A program made the translations under genes and the position numbers. Under the pieces are notes generated by a model. That model searched no databases, was not told the DNA's origin, and worked only from the letters and a program-made list of their open reading frames with translations. A stretch of 64,000 nt of DNA from Petropleomorpha daqingensis (lineage in GTDB: Bacteria; Actinomycetota; Actinomycetes; Mycobacteriales; Geodermatophilaceae), in the NCBI RefSeq assembly GCF_013408985.1, contig NZ_JACBZT010000001.1, positions 2,914,001 through 2,978,000 of the forward strand, read 5' to 3'. The stretch's first letter is position 1. Every line of letters starts with the position of its first letter. This document shows positions 1 through 7,276 of this stretch, piece by piece.

Positions 1-100
1 TGCTCACGGTCGGGGGCTGAGCTGGACCGGAGCAGGAGAGGGGCTGTGCGTTCACTGTGGAACGAGTCGTCACGGAATGCGATCGGGTAGAGAGGACGGC

Positions 101-1036
101 ATGCGCGCAGCCGGGGTGACCGAGTTCGGCGGGCCGGAGGCCCTGCACATCGTCGAGGTGCCGGAGGAGCACGCCGGGCCGGGGCAGGTGCGGCTGCGGG
201 TGAGCGCGGCGACGGTCAACCCGACCGACACCTACCTCGTCCTGGGCGTCTACGCCGACCGCGACCCGGTGAAGAACCCGCCGTGGGTGCCCGGGATGGA
301 CGTCGCCGGCGTCGTCGACGAGGTGGGGGAGGGCGTCGAGCACGTCGTCGTCGGTGACGCGGTGATGGGCGTCGTCGTCCCGTCCGGCGCCCACGGCGGG
401 TACCGGGAGAGCCTCGTGCTTCCTGGCGACTCCGTCGTCCACGCGCCGAAGAACGCCACCGACGTCGAGGCGGCCACCCTGCCGATGAACGCGCTGACCG
501 CCCGGTTCTCCCTCGACCTCATGGGTTTGCGGCCCGGGCAGGTGCTCGCGGTCACCGGCGCGGCCGGCGCGTACGGCGGGTACGTCGTCCAGCTGGCCAA
601 GGCCGACGGGCTCACCGTCGTCGCCGACGCGTCGCAGGCCGACGAGCAGCTGGTCCGCGACCTGGGTGCCGACGTCGTCGTCCGGCGCGGCGACGACGTC
701 GCCGCGCGGATCCGCGAGCGGTTCCCGGACGGCGTCGACGGGCTGGCCGACGGCGCGGTGCAGGACGCCCTGGTGCTGCCCGCCGTCCGCGACGGGGGAG
801 CGGTGGCGACCGTCCGCGGCTACCGCGGGGACGGGCAGCGGGACCTGCGGGTGTTCCCGACGCTGGTCCGCAAGGTGGCGCAGGACCGCGCCGCGCTGGA
901 CCGGCTGCGCCAGCAGGCGGAGGACGGCGTCGTCACCCTGCGCGTCAACCGGGCGCTGCCGGCGGAGGAGGCGGCCGAGGCGCACCGGCTGCTCGCAGGC
1001 GGCGGGATCCGCGGCCGGCTGGTGCTCACCTTCTGA
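101..1036 (+). CDS. zinc-independent quinone oxidoreductase-like protein (MDR family)
   Basis: A medium-chain dehydrogenase/reductase of about 311 residues, the usual length for NADPH:quinone reductases. The N-terminal GroES-like half contains the NPTD segment and GMDVAGVVDEVG; the Rossmann half has the nucleotide loop TGAAGAYGGYVVQLAK. No structural or catalytic zinc cysteines are visible. The ATG at 101 is preferred over an upstream ATG at 77 because AGAGGA lies just before it and the MRAAGVTEFGGPE start matches the family. Expected activity is NAD(P)H-dependent reduction of a quinone or enone; the substrate cannot be told. It heads a same-strand cluster with the EthD and ThDP genes, 19 bases apart. 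Confidence 0.85.
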   Translation: MRAAGVTEFGGPEALHIVEVPEEHAGPGQVRLRVSAATVNPTDTYLVLGVYADRDPVKNPPWVPGMDVAGVVDEVGEGVEHVVVGDAVMGVVVPSGAHGGYRESLVLPGDSVVHAPKNATDVEAATLPMNALTARFSLDLMGLRPGQVLAVTGAAGAYGGYVVQLAKADGLTVVADASQADEQLVRDLGADVVVRRGDDVAARIRERFPDGVDGLADGAVQDALVLPAVRDGGAVATVRGYRGDGQRDLRVFPTLVRKVAQDRAALDRLRQQAEDGVVTLRVNRALPAEEAAEAHRLLAGGGIRGRLVLTF

Positions 1037-1055
1037 GGCTGATTGGCTGGCCGGC

Positions 1056-1388
1056 ATGGTGCATCGACTTCTCGTCAGCTACGGCAAGCCCGAGGACCCC
1101 GGGGCGTTCGACGACTACTACCGCGACACCCACGCGCCGCTGGTGACGGAGCTGCCCGGCCTGATCGGGTTCCGGATCGGCCACGCGCAGCCGATGGATC
1201 CCTCGCAGCCGGGGCCGTACCTGGTCGCGGAGCTGGATTTCGAGTCGGAGCAGGCGATGGGCGCCTCCTTCGCCTCCAACGAGGGCAAGGCCGCGGCCGC
1301 CGACATCGGGAACTTCGCCAGCGGCGGCGCCACCATGTCGCACTTCGACGTCCACGACATCCTGGTCGGCCTGCCCGAGATGCCGTGA
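1056..1388 (+). CDS. EthD-domain protein
   Basis: A 110-residue protein of the EthD ferredoxin-like fold (dimeric alpha-beta barrel). Visible family marks are the opening HRLLVSYGKPEDPGAFDDYY, the THAPLV segment with its conserved His, and the IGFRIG strand. EthD-like proteins accompany catabolic oxygenases and reductases; their chemistry is often unknown. Its stop overlaps the GTG start of the next gene by four bases (GTGA), so the two are probably translationally coupled. Function beyond the domain is not assigned. Confidence 0.8.
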   Translation: MVHRLLVSYGKPEDPGAFDDYYRDTHAPLVTELPGLIGFRIGHAQPMDPSQPGPYLVAELDFESEQAMGASFASNEGKAAAADIGNFASGGATMSHFDVHDILVGLPEMP

Positions 1389-2926
1389 ACGGCGCGCAGG
1401 CACTGCTCCGCACACTGGTCGGCGCGGGGGTGGACGTCTGCTTCGCCAACCCCGGCACCTCGGAGATGCACTTCGTCGCCGCTCTGGACGACGTCCCCGA
1501 GATGCGCGCCGTGCTGACCCTGTTCGAGGGGGTCGCCACCGGCGCGGCCGACGGCTACGCCCGCATGGCCGGGCGGCCCGCGGCCAGCCTGCTGCACCTC
1601 GGGCCGGGCATGGGCAACGGGCTGGCCAACCTGCACAACGCCCGCCGGGGACGCACGCCGCTGGTCAACGTCGTCGGCGACCACGCCCGCTCGCACAAGC
1701 GGCTGGACGCGCCGCTGGAATCCGACATCGACGCGGTCGCCGGCACCTTCTCCACGTGGGTGCGCCGGTCGCTCCGCCCGGCCGACGTCGGAGCGGACGC
1801 CGCCGACGCGGTGGCCGCGGCCGGTGCCGGGGGCATCGCCACGCTGATCCTGCCGGCCGACGTCTCGTGGTCCGACGGCGCCGAGCCGGCCGATCCGGTG
1901 CCGGGGCGCCCCGCACCGCGGCCGGGCCCGGAGGCGGTGGAGGCGGCCGCGACCGCGCTGAGCTCGGGGGAGCCGTCGGTGCTGTTCCTCGGCGGGGACG
2001 CCGTCCGGGAGGCCGGGCAGCTGCTGGCCGCGCGGATCACCGCCGCGACCGGTGCCCGGTTGCTGTGCGAGACGTTCCCGGCGCGGCTGCCGCGCGGTGC
2101 CGGCCTGCCCGACCTGCCGAAGCTGCCGTACCCGCCGGAGATGGCGATCGCGGCGCTGGCCGGCACGAAGCACCTGGTGGTCGCCGGGACGACGGCGCCG
2201 GTGCACTTCTTCGGCTACCCGGGTGTGCCCGGCACCCCCGTGCCCGACGACTGCACCGTGCACGTGCTCGCCGCACCGGGGGAGGACGGCGTCGCCGCGC
2301 TGGAGGCGCTGGCCGACCGGGTCGCCGACGGCGCCGAACCGCAGCTGCTCGAGGCGTCACGGCCGGAGCTGCCCACCGGAGCGCTGACCCCGCGCACCCT
2401 GTCGGCGGTGGTCGGCGCGCTGCTGCCCGAGGACGCGATCGTCGTCGACGAGGCGCTGACCTCCGGTGTCGGCCTGGCCGAGCTCACCTCCGGCGCGCCG
2501 CGGCACGACTGGCTGTCGCTGACCGGCGGCGCGATCGGCGACGGCCTGCCGATGGCGGCCGGCGCGGCGATCGCCTGCCCGGGCCGGAAGGTGCTCGGCC
2601 TGCAGGCCGACGGCAGCGCCATGTACACCATCTCGGCGCTCTGGACCCACGCCCGCGAGCAGCTCGACGTCACCACCGTCGTCTGCAACAACGGCTCGTA
2701 CGCGATCCTCGAGCACGAGCTGGCCCGCGTCGGCGCGACCGGCAACGGCAAGCGCGCCGGCCAGCTGCTCGACCTCGGCGGCCCCGACCTCGACTTCGTC
2801 GCGCTGGCCGGCGGCATGGGTGTGCCGGCCACGCGTGCCGAGACCGCGGAGCAGCTCGCCGACCAGCTGCGGCGAGCTCTGGCCGAACCCGGCCCGCACC
2901 TCATCGACGCCGTCCTGGACCGGTAG
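1385..2926 (+). CDS. thiamine-diphosphate enzyme, acetolactate synthase/benzoylformate decarboxylase-like
   Basis: About 513 residues with the three-part ThDP-enzyme layout. The PYR domain has CFANPGTSEMHF and the cofactor-activating Glu in LFEGVATGAADGY; a central domain follows; the PP domain has IGDGLPMAAGAA and the diphosphate/Mg segment LQADGSAMYT ending in VVCNN. It belongs to the large-subunit acetolactate synthase-like group but has no small regulatory subunit next to it and is shorter than IlvB, so a decarboxylase or carboligase role in catabolism is more likely than branched-chain amino acid synthesis. The GTG start overlaps the EthD gene. The substrate is unknown. Confidence 0.85.
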   Translation: MNGAQALLRTLVGAGVDVCFANPGTSEMHFVAALDDVPEMRAVLTLFEGVATGAADGYARMAGRPAASLLHLGPGMGNGLANLHNARRGRTPLVNVVGDHARSHKRLDAPLESDIDAVAGTFSTWVRRSLRPADVGADAADAVAAAGAGGIATLILPADVSWSDGAEPADPVPGRPAPRPGPEAVEAAATALSSGEPSVLFLGGDAVREAGQLLAARITAATGARLLCETFPARLPRGAGLPDLPKLPYPPEMAIAALAGTKHLVVAGTTAPVHFFGYPGVPGTPVPDDCTVHVLAAPGEDGVAALEALADRVADGAEPQLLEASRPELPTGALTPRTLSAVVGALLPEDAIVVDEALTSGVGLAELTSGAPRHDWLSLTGGAIGDGLPMAAGAAIACPGRKVLGLQADGSAMYTISALWTHAREQLDVTTVVCNNGSYAILEHELARVGATGNGKRAGQLLDLGGPDLDFVALAGGMGVPATRAETAEQLADQLRRALAEPGPHLIDAVLDR

Positions 2927-2950
2927 TTCGCCCGCGCAACCATGGTTGAG

Positions 2951-2974
2951 CTCTACCTAGGGGGCTAGGTAGAG
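2951..2974. promoter_or_regulatory. perfect inverted repeat upstream of padR-like gene (operator)
   Basis: Two perfect 10-base arms, CTCTACCTAG and CTAGGTAGAG, are separated by GGGG and end seven bases before the first possible start of the PadR-type regulator. PadR proteins typically autorepress through palindromes at their own promoter, so this is the likely operator. The gene-proximal position suggests that binding would block transcription initiation or give a nearly leaderless transcript. Confidence 0.7.
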
Positions 2975-2981
2975 TTCGAGC

Positions 2982-3305
2982 ATGGGTGGCGGACCCCGGA
3001 TGACGATCCCGACCCGGCTGGTGCTGGAAGCGCTCGTGGGCGCCTCCGACCGCGAGCTCTACGGGGTCGAGATCGGTGAGCTCGCCACCCTGCGCAGCGG
3101 CACCGTGCACCCGATCCTCGCCCGGCTCGAGGGCGTGGGCTGGCTGACCTCGCGCTGGGAGGAGATCGACCCCCAGGTCGAGGGGCGTCCGCCGCGCCGC
3201 TACTACCGGCTCACCGCCGAGGGGGCCGTGGCCGCCCGTGCGGCGCTGGCCCGGGCGCACCGGCCGGCCGTCGCCTGGCTGCGCCCGCAGGTGGGGGAGA
3301 CGTGA
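2982..3305 (+). CDS. PadR-family transcriptional regulator
   Basis: About 107 residues with the PadR winged-helix signature: LVLEALVGASDRELYGVEI (helices 1-2), SGTVHPILARLEGVGWL (recognition helix) and the wing motif RPPRRYYRLTAEG. The ATG at 2982 gives the longest form; an ATG at 3000 with GGCGGA six bases upstream is equally plausible. It lacks the long C-terminal dimerisation helices of full-size PadR, as in the PadR-s1 subgroup. It is followed, with a GTGA overlap, by a small Cys-rich protein and then a helical protein with a related C-terminus, suggesting a three-gene operon under the palindrome at 2951. Confidence 0.88.
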   Translation: MGGGPRMTIPTRLVLEALVGASDRELYGVEIGELATLRSGTVHPILARLEGVGWLTSRWEEIDPQVEGRPPRRYYRLTAEGAVAARAALARAHRPAVAWLRPQVGET

Positions 3306-3475
3306 CCGCGCTGCGCTGCCGGCTCGGGCTGCACCGCTGGCAGAACCACCGGGTGGCCGACGGGCTGGTCGTGACCACCTGCCCGCTCTGCGGCCGCCAG
3401 GAGGGGCCGGTTCCCGCGGCCGAAGACCCCGGTCCGCGGATCGACCCCCGCGACATCCCGCCCGGCGGCAGCTGA
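3302..3475 (+). CDS. small HRW/zinc-ribbon-like protein
   Basis: A 57-residue reading frame starting at a GTG that overlaps the PadR stop codon (GTGA). It reads VTALRCRLGLHRWQN, then TTCPLCGRQEG. The arrangement Cys-x6-HRW followed by CPLC recurs in the C-terminal part of the next gene (CRVLRMHRW, then CLRCG), so the two are related small metal-binding-like modules. Translational coupling to the regulator and this internal homology support its being real. No function is known. Confidence 0.6.
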   Translation: MTALRCRLGLHRWQNHRVADGLVVTTCPLCGRQEGPVPAAEDPGPRIDPRDIPPGGS

Positions 3476-3496
3476 GCGTCTGACCGAGGAGTCGCC

Positions 3497-3895
3497 ATGG
3501 GGACGTCCTCGCCACCCGTCGCGGTGGCCCGGTGGGTCGTCGGTCAGGCGACGCGGGTGCTGCCTCCCGCGGACCGGGAGCGCTACCGGCGCGAGTTCGT
3601 CGCCGAGCTGCACGGGCTCTCGCCCGCCGAGCAGGCCCGGTACGTCGCCGGCCTGCTGTCCCAGGTCCTCGCCCTGCGCGCCGCGCTGGGCTCGTCGTCC
3701 GGAAGCCGGGAGATCCCCATGGGGACCACCACGCGAGCGCCGTTCCGCTGCCGCGTCCTGCGGATGCACCGCTGGACCGCGCGCGGCGCCCCGCACCACA
3801 CGCACGTCCGCACGTGCCTGCGCTGCGGCTACGAGCAGGGCCCCTTCAACACGCCCGACGAGAGCCCGACCAGGAACTACCTGACGGGCATCTAG
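3497..3895 (+). CDS. hypothetical protein with PadR-linked N-terminal helix region and HRW/CxxC module
   Basis: A 132-residue protein with GAGGAG about six bases before its ATG. The N-terminal 65 residues (ADRERYRREFVAELHGLSP and following) are helical and resemble short segments found next to PadR regulators in actinobacteria. The C-terminal part (CRVLRMHRW, CLRCGYEQGPF) repeats the module of the preceding 57-residue protein. Same-strand position behind padR makes it part of that operon. The function is unknown. Confidence 0.65.
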   Translation: MGTSSPPVAVARWVVGQATRVLPPADRERYRREFVAELHGLSPAEQARYVAGLLSQVLALRAALGSSSGSREIPMGTTTRAPFRCRVLRMHRWTARGAPHHTHVRTCLRCGYEQGPFNTPDESPTRNYLTGI

Positions 3896-3918
3896 CGCGG
3901 CGTTCGGATCGGGTGAGG

Positions 3919-4065
3919 TCAGCTGCGCGAGGCCTTGCGGGGGTGCAGCAGCCGCTCCACCGCGTCGGCGGTCTGCTGCTTCTCCTTGCGCTCGATCCGC
4001 TTCGTCTTGATCGACTTGCCCGACTTCTTCGCTGAGTGGGCGTCGTGCGGGGACTTGTCGGCCAT
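3919..4065 (-). CDS. small basic conserved actinobacterial protein
   Basis: A 48-residue Lys-rich protein, MADKSPHDAHSAKKSGKSIK at its start, then a helical RIERKEKQQTADAVERLL segment. GAGGGAG precedes the ATG at good spacing. Short proteins with the KKSGKSIKxKR pattern are widespread in actinobacteria and uncharacterised. It is convergent with the gene ending at 3895. Confidence 0.65.
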   Translation of the reverse strand: MADKSPHDAHSAKKSGKSIKTKRIERKEKQQTADAVERLLHPRKASRS

Positions 4066-4151
4066 GGCGGTGCTCCCTCGTCGAGGGCTGAGGTGGCGCG
4101 GACGCTACGCCGGGGAGTGGCCGAGCGGGAGGGCCTTCCGCCGTCCCTAGG

Positions 4152-4550
4152 GTGACCTGCGTGTTCCGCGATCCCCAGGTGAACGTCTACGTGGCCGACG
4201 TCGAGGGCATGGCGCGCTTCTACCGCGACGTGCTCGGCTTCACCGAGACCTTCCGGACGCCGGCCGAGGGGGCGCCGGTGCACGTCGAACTGCGCATCGG
4301 CGCGCTCGTGGTCGGCATGGCCGGGATCGAGGCGGCCCGCGCGATGCACGGCATCGACGTCGGCGGGGACCGGCCGCGGGCAGAGGTGGTGCTCTGGACC
4401 GACGACGTCGACGCCGCGTTCGAGGCGGTCGTGGCCGGCGGCGCCCGGCCGCTCGCGGCGCCGCACGACTTCCTCGGCTCGGTGCGCGCCGCCTGGGTGG
4501 CCGATCCGGAGGGCAACCCGGTCGAGCTCGTCATGCGCCGGAACGGCTGA
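4152..4550 (+). CDS. VOC/glyoxalase-fold protein
   Basis: A 132-residue vicinal-oxygen-chelate protein with paired beta-alpha-beta-beta-beta units: VNVYVADVEGMARFYRDVLG opens the first and DDVDAAFEAVVAGGA the second, closing with DPEGNPVELV, whose Glu is the usual metal-ligand position. Start choice is uncertain; an internal GTG at 4161 is possible. The substrate (glyoxalase, dioxygenase or resistance protein) cannot be told from sequence. Confidence 0.8.
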   Translation: MTCVFRDPQVNVYVADVEGMARFYRDVLGFTETFRTPAEGAPVHVELRIGALVVGMAGIEAARAMHGIDVGGDRPRAEVVLWTDDVDAAFEAVVAGGARPLAAPHDFLGSVRAAWVADPEGNPVELVMRRNG

Positions 4551-4622
4551 ACCGGTTCGAGCCGTCTCGACAGCCGCGCCCCTCCCGGTCAGTATCTGCG
4601 CAGGTCGGCGGAGGGTGGGCGC

Positions 4623-5093
4623 GTGCTCGGGTGGATCGGTGGACAGCTGCCGTGGTGGATCACCGGTCCGGGTGTCGGGCTGTGCGTGGTCGCGCTCTAC
4701 GGCTTGATCAACGCCCGGCTCGGCGTCTCCGGCGCCTGGCTGGCGACCTTGGCACCGGCGGAGGGCTGGCGGCCCGAGCCGTGGCGGCGCACCTTCCTCC
4801 TCGCGCTCGTCGGCGGCGCCGCGCTGGCCGCCGTGCTCGGGCCGCCGGTGAGCCTGCACGGGTACGGGCGGCTGTCGGAGGTGCTGCCGCCGGTCGCGCT
4901 GGTGCCGGTGCTGCTGCTGGTCGGGGTCGCGCTCGGGTACGGCGCGCGGTGGGCCGGGGGGTGCACGTCGGGTCACGGGATGTCCGGGTGCGCCGCCGGG
5001 TCGCCCGACAGCGTCGTGACGACGGCGACGTTCTTCACCGTGGCGGTGGCCGTCACCCTGATCCTGCACGCGCTGACCGGAGGACGGCTGTGA
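4623..5093 (+). CDS. YeeE/YedE-type sulfur transporter, N-terminal half protein
   Basis: A membrane protein of 156 residues with four or so hydrophobic segments and the family signature GGCTSGHGMSGCAAGS around residues 117-132. YeeE/YedE (DUF395) proteins include the thiosulfate importer TsuA, where such Cys-containing loops face the pathway. Here the transporter is encoded as two half-size proteins: this gene and the next, which overlap by four bases (GTGA). Most likely they form one heteromeric thiosulfate/sulfur-compound permease. Confidence 0.8.
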   Translation: MLGWIGGQLPWWITGPGVGLCVVALYGLINARLGVSGAWLATLAPAEGWRPEPWRRTFLLALVGGAALAAVLGPPVSLHGYGRLSEVLPPVALVPVLLLVGVALGYGARWAGGCTSGHGMSGCAAGSPDSVVTTATFFTVAVAVTLILHALTGGRL

Positions 5094-5545
5094 GCCGCGG
5101 ATTCCGCTGGTCGGCGCTGGCCGTCGGCGCCGTCTTCGGATTTCTGCTGACCGTCAGCGGGCTGGGCGACTACGACACCATCCACGACGGGCTGCTGCTG
5201 CAGAACCCGTACATCTTCCTGATGATGGCCAGCGCGATGGCGGTCGCATTCGTCGGGCTGGCGCTGCTGCGCCGGCTGGGGCGGACCCGGTTCGCCGGCC
5301 GGCTCGCCCTGCCGCATTCGAAAGCCGGCCGTCGGCACGTGTACGGCGGCGCGCTGTTCGGGCTGGGATTCGGGGTGGGCGCCACCTGCCCCGGGATGAC
5401 AGTGGCCATGACGACGACCGGTGGCCTCTACGGCCTCGTCGTCCTGGTCGGGCTGCTCGGCGGGCTGTGGCTGCGCGGCGCGACCGAACGCCGGCAGTCG
5501 CGGCCGGTGAGCACCGAATCGGAGATCCGCGAACCGGTCGGCTGA
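5090..5545 (+). CDS. YeeE/YedE-type sulfur transporter, C-terminal half protein
   Basis: A 151-residue membrane protein with about four hydrophobic segments and the second YeeE signature GFGVGATCPGM around residues 95-105. It starts at a GTG overlapping the stop of the preceding half-transporter, so the two are translationally coupled and probably form one channel. The charged tail after residue 135 is cytoplasmic. No rhodanese or TusA-like gene is adjacent. Confidence 0.8.
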   Translation: MSRGFRWSALAVGAVFGFLLTVSGLGDYDTIHDGLLLQNPYIFLMMASAMAVAFVGLALLRRLGRTRFAGRLALPHSKAGRRHVYGGALFGLGFGVGATCPGMTVAMTTTGGLYGLVVLVGLLGGLWLRGATERRQSRPVSTESEIREPVG

Positions 5546-5560
5546 CCATTTCGTAGCCCC

Positions 5561-5610
5561 ATCGCCATTGCGCGGTCCCCATGTCGACATGGGGACCGCG
5601 CAATGGCGAT
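5561..5610. repeat. 50-bp perfect palindrome, no spacer
   Basis: Bases 5561-5585 are the exact reverse complement of 5586-5610, centred on GTCGAC. It lies 15 bases after the YeeE stop and about 100 bases before the NlpC/P60 start. It could act as an intrinsic terminator for the YeeE operon, although the lack of a loop and of a following T-run is atypical. It could also be a repeated palindromic element of this genome; a shorter zero-loop palindrome occurs at 43377. Confidence 0.9.
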
Positions 5611-5636
5611 CAACGTCGTCCGAAAAAACTTCTCAA

Positions 5637-5688
5637 GCATTCACCCGAACGAGTCGATTCATTCCTCGAAGGCATTCAGCCGAATGCC
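5637..5688 (+). promoter_or_regulatory. direct and inverted repeats in NlpC/P60 leader
   Basis: GCATTCACCCGAA (5637-5649) and GCATTCAGCCGAA (5672-5684) match at 12 of 13 positions, 35 bases apart. The second copy is the left part of a hairpin GGCATTC-AGCC-GAATGCC ending at 5688. These lie directly before the start of a secreted wall hydrolase and may be protein or RNA regulatory sites. I see no match to the ydaO c-di-AMP riboswitch that often precedes such genes. Confidence 0.4.
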
Positions 5689-5714
5689 GAAGAGAAATGA
5701 AGGAGTCGATTTCG

Positions 5715-7013
5715 GTGCGGCAGCGGATCGAGACGAATGCGGGACGACGGGGCGCCCTTAGTTGGGCCGGCCGCGTCACCGGGGTCGCCGTGGTGGCCCT
5801 CGTCGGCGTCGGCATCGCCCCGGGTGTGGCCTCCGCCCGCCCGCACAACCCGAGTGACACCCAGATCCAGCAGGCGCAGGCCGCCGCGGACCAGGCCGCC
5901 GCGCAGGTGGGCCAGCTCTCCGCGCAGCTCGCCGCCGCCCAGGCGCAGGTCGACGCCGCCTCGGCGCAGGCCAACATCGCCCTCGACGCGTTCCAGGCCA
6001 AGCAGGCCGAGTACGAGCAGGCCCAGGCCGCCTCCCAGGCCGCCGACGCCGCCGCCCAGCAGGCGCAGGCCGACCTCGACGTCGCCCGCGCCGACGTCGC
6101 CTCGTTCGCCCGCACCAGCTACATGTCCGGCAGCACGTCGTCCCGGATCACCGCGGTGCTGACCTCCGGCAGCCCCGCCCAGATGATCGAGCGCAACGCG
6201 CTGCTCGACGCGGTCGGCGGCGACCGCTCCGACGTGCTCGACCGCGTGACCGTCGTCGAGCACCAGGCCGAGCAGGCGCAGGGCGCCGCGCAGGCCGCGC
6301 TCACCACGGCCGACCAGCTCAAGACCCAGGCCGCCGACGCGCTGGCCTCGGCGAACGCCCTCGAGACCAGCGCCCGCCAGCAGGCGGCGACGTTCGAGAC
6401 GCAGACCGCCGCGATGCAGGCCCAGCTGGCCACCGCCCAGCAGACCCTGGCCGGCCTGCAGGGCCAGCGCGCCGCGTCGAACACCTACGACCAGCAGCAG
6501 GCCGCCGCCGCTGCGGCTGCCGCGGCCGCTGCGGCCGCCGCGCAGCAGAACGAGCCGGCCGACGACACCCCGGACAACGCCAGCGACGCCGGCTCCGGCT
6601 CGTCGTCGGAGGCCGAGGACGCGATCGCCGCTGCCTCGCGCTGGATCGGCACCCGCTACGCCTGGGGCGGCGGGTCGCTGTCCGGCCCGAGTGCCGGCAT
6701 CGGCATCGACGCCGGCGTCGTCGGCTTCGACTGCTCGGGGCTGACCCGGTACGCCTACTACCAGGCCGGCATCTCCATCCCGCGCAACAGCATCGCCCAG
6801 TACAAGGCGCTGCCGAAGGTGTCGCGGAACAACCTGCAGCGCGGTGACCTGGTCTTCTGGGCCACCAACACCGGCAACGCCAACACGATCCACCACGTCG
6901 CCATCTGGCTCGGGGACGGCACCATCCTCGAGGCGCCGGAGAGCGGCAAGAACGTCCGCATCACCTCGATGCGGTGGTCCGGCTTCATCGGCGGGGCTCG
7001 CCCGAGCGCCTGA
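5715..7013 (+). CDS. secreted NlpC/P60 peptidoglycan endopeptidase (RipA-like)
   Basis: A 432-residue exported protein. The signal peptide (about residues 1-42, hydrophobic GVAVVALVGVGIAPG ending in ASA) is followed by a long Ala/Gln-rich coiled coil to about residue 265, a poly-Ala stretch and acidic linker, and an NlpC/P60 domain. The catalytic Cys is in FDCSGL and the His in HHVAIWLGDG. It should cleave peptide stems of peptidoglycan, as RipA-type enzymes do at the septum, with the coiled coil controlling activity or partner binding. The GTG at 5715 is chosen because AAGGAG lies nine bases upstream; an in-frame ATG at 5697 is the alternative. Confidence 0.9.
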   Translation: MRQRIETNAGRRGALSWAGRVTGVAVVALVGVGIAPGVASARPHNPSDTQIQQAQAAADQAAAQVGQLSAQLAAAQAQVDAASAQANIALDAFQAKQAEYEQAQAASQAADAAAQQAQADLDVARADVASFARTSYMSGSTSSRITAVLTSGSPAQMIERNALLDAVGGDRSDVLDRVTVVEHQAEQAQGAAQAALTTADQLKTQAADALASANALETSARQQAATFETQTAAMQAQLATAQQTLAGLQGQRAASNTYDQQQAAAAAAAAAAAAAAQQNEPADDTPDNASDAGSGSSSEAEDAIAAASRWIGTRYAWGGGSLSGPSAGIGIDAGVVGFDCSGLTRYAYYQAGISIPRNSIAQYKALPKVSRNNLQRGDLVFWATNTGNANTIHHVAIWLGDGTILEAPESGKNVRITSMRWSGFIGGARPSA

Positions 7014-7027
7014 GCCGCGCGGCGACC

Positions 7028-7062
7028 GGGTCCTCAGCTCCCCGTGCGGGAGCTGAGGACCC
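7028..7062. terminator. 15-bp perfect hairpin between convergent genes
   Basis: GGGTCCTCAGCTCCC pairs perfectly with GGGAGCTGAGGACCC around a five-base loop. It sits just after the NlpC/P60 stop codon and covers the stop codon of the convergent gene ending at 7034, so it probably terminates from both sides. Confidence 0.75.
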
Positions 7063-7276
7063 CTCGCACGGAGCGGTCGGACAGGACCGACCAGCGGGAC
7101 AGCCACGACAGCACCGAGCCGACCGACAGCGACGACCCGACGGAGAACGCCGAGCAGAACGAGCCGATGCTGCCGATCGAGGCGAACGAGCCCACGCTGC
7201 CGATCGACAGCACCGAGCCGCGCGACCCGATCGACAGGAACGAGTCCTCCGACCAGAGGGACAGCCGCGAGCTCAT
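7034..7276 (-). CDS. Ser/Gly short-repeat protein (SIGS-type solenoid)
   Basis: An 80-residue protein built almost wholly of a 5-6 residue repeat, for example FLSIGSRGSVLSIGSVGS, with Ser and Gly at fixed places and a hydrophobic residue between. Its ATG overlaps the stop of the upstream membrane protein gene (ATGA), so the two are translationally coupled. Short proteins of this SxxSxGS pattern occur in actinobacteria, including Geodermatophilaceae, but I know of no function. The periodicity suggests a narrow beta-solenoid. The stop codon lies inside the terminator hairpin. Confidence 0.65.
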   Translation of the reverse strand: MSSRLSLWSEDSFLSIGSRGSVLSIGSVGSFASIGSIGSFCSAFSVGSSLSVGSVLSWLSRWSVLSDRSVRGVLSSRTGS

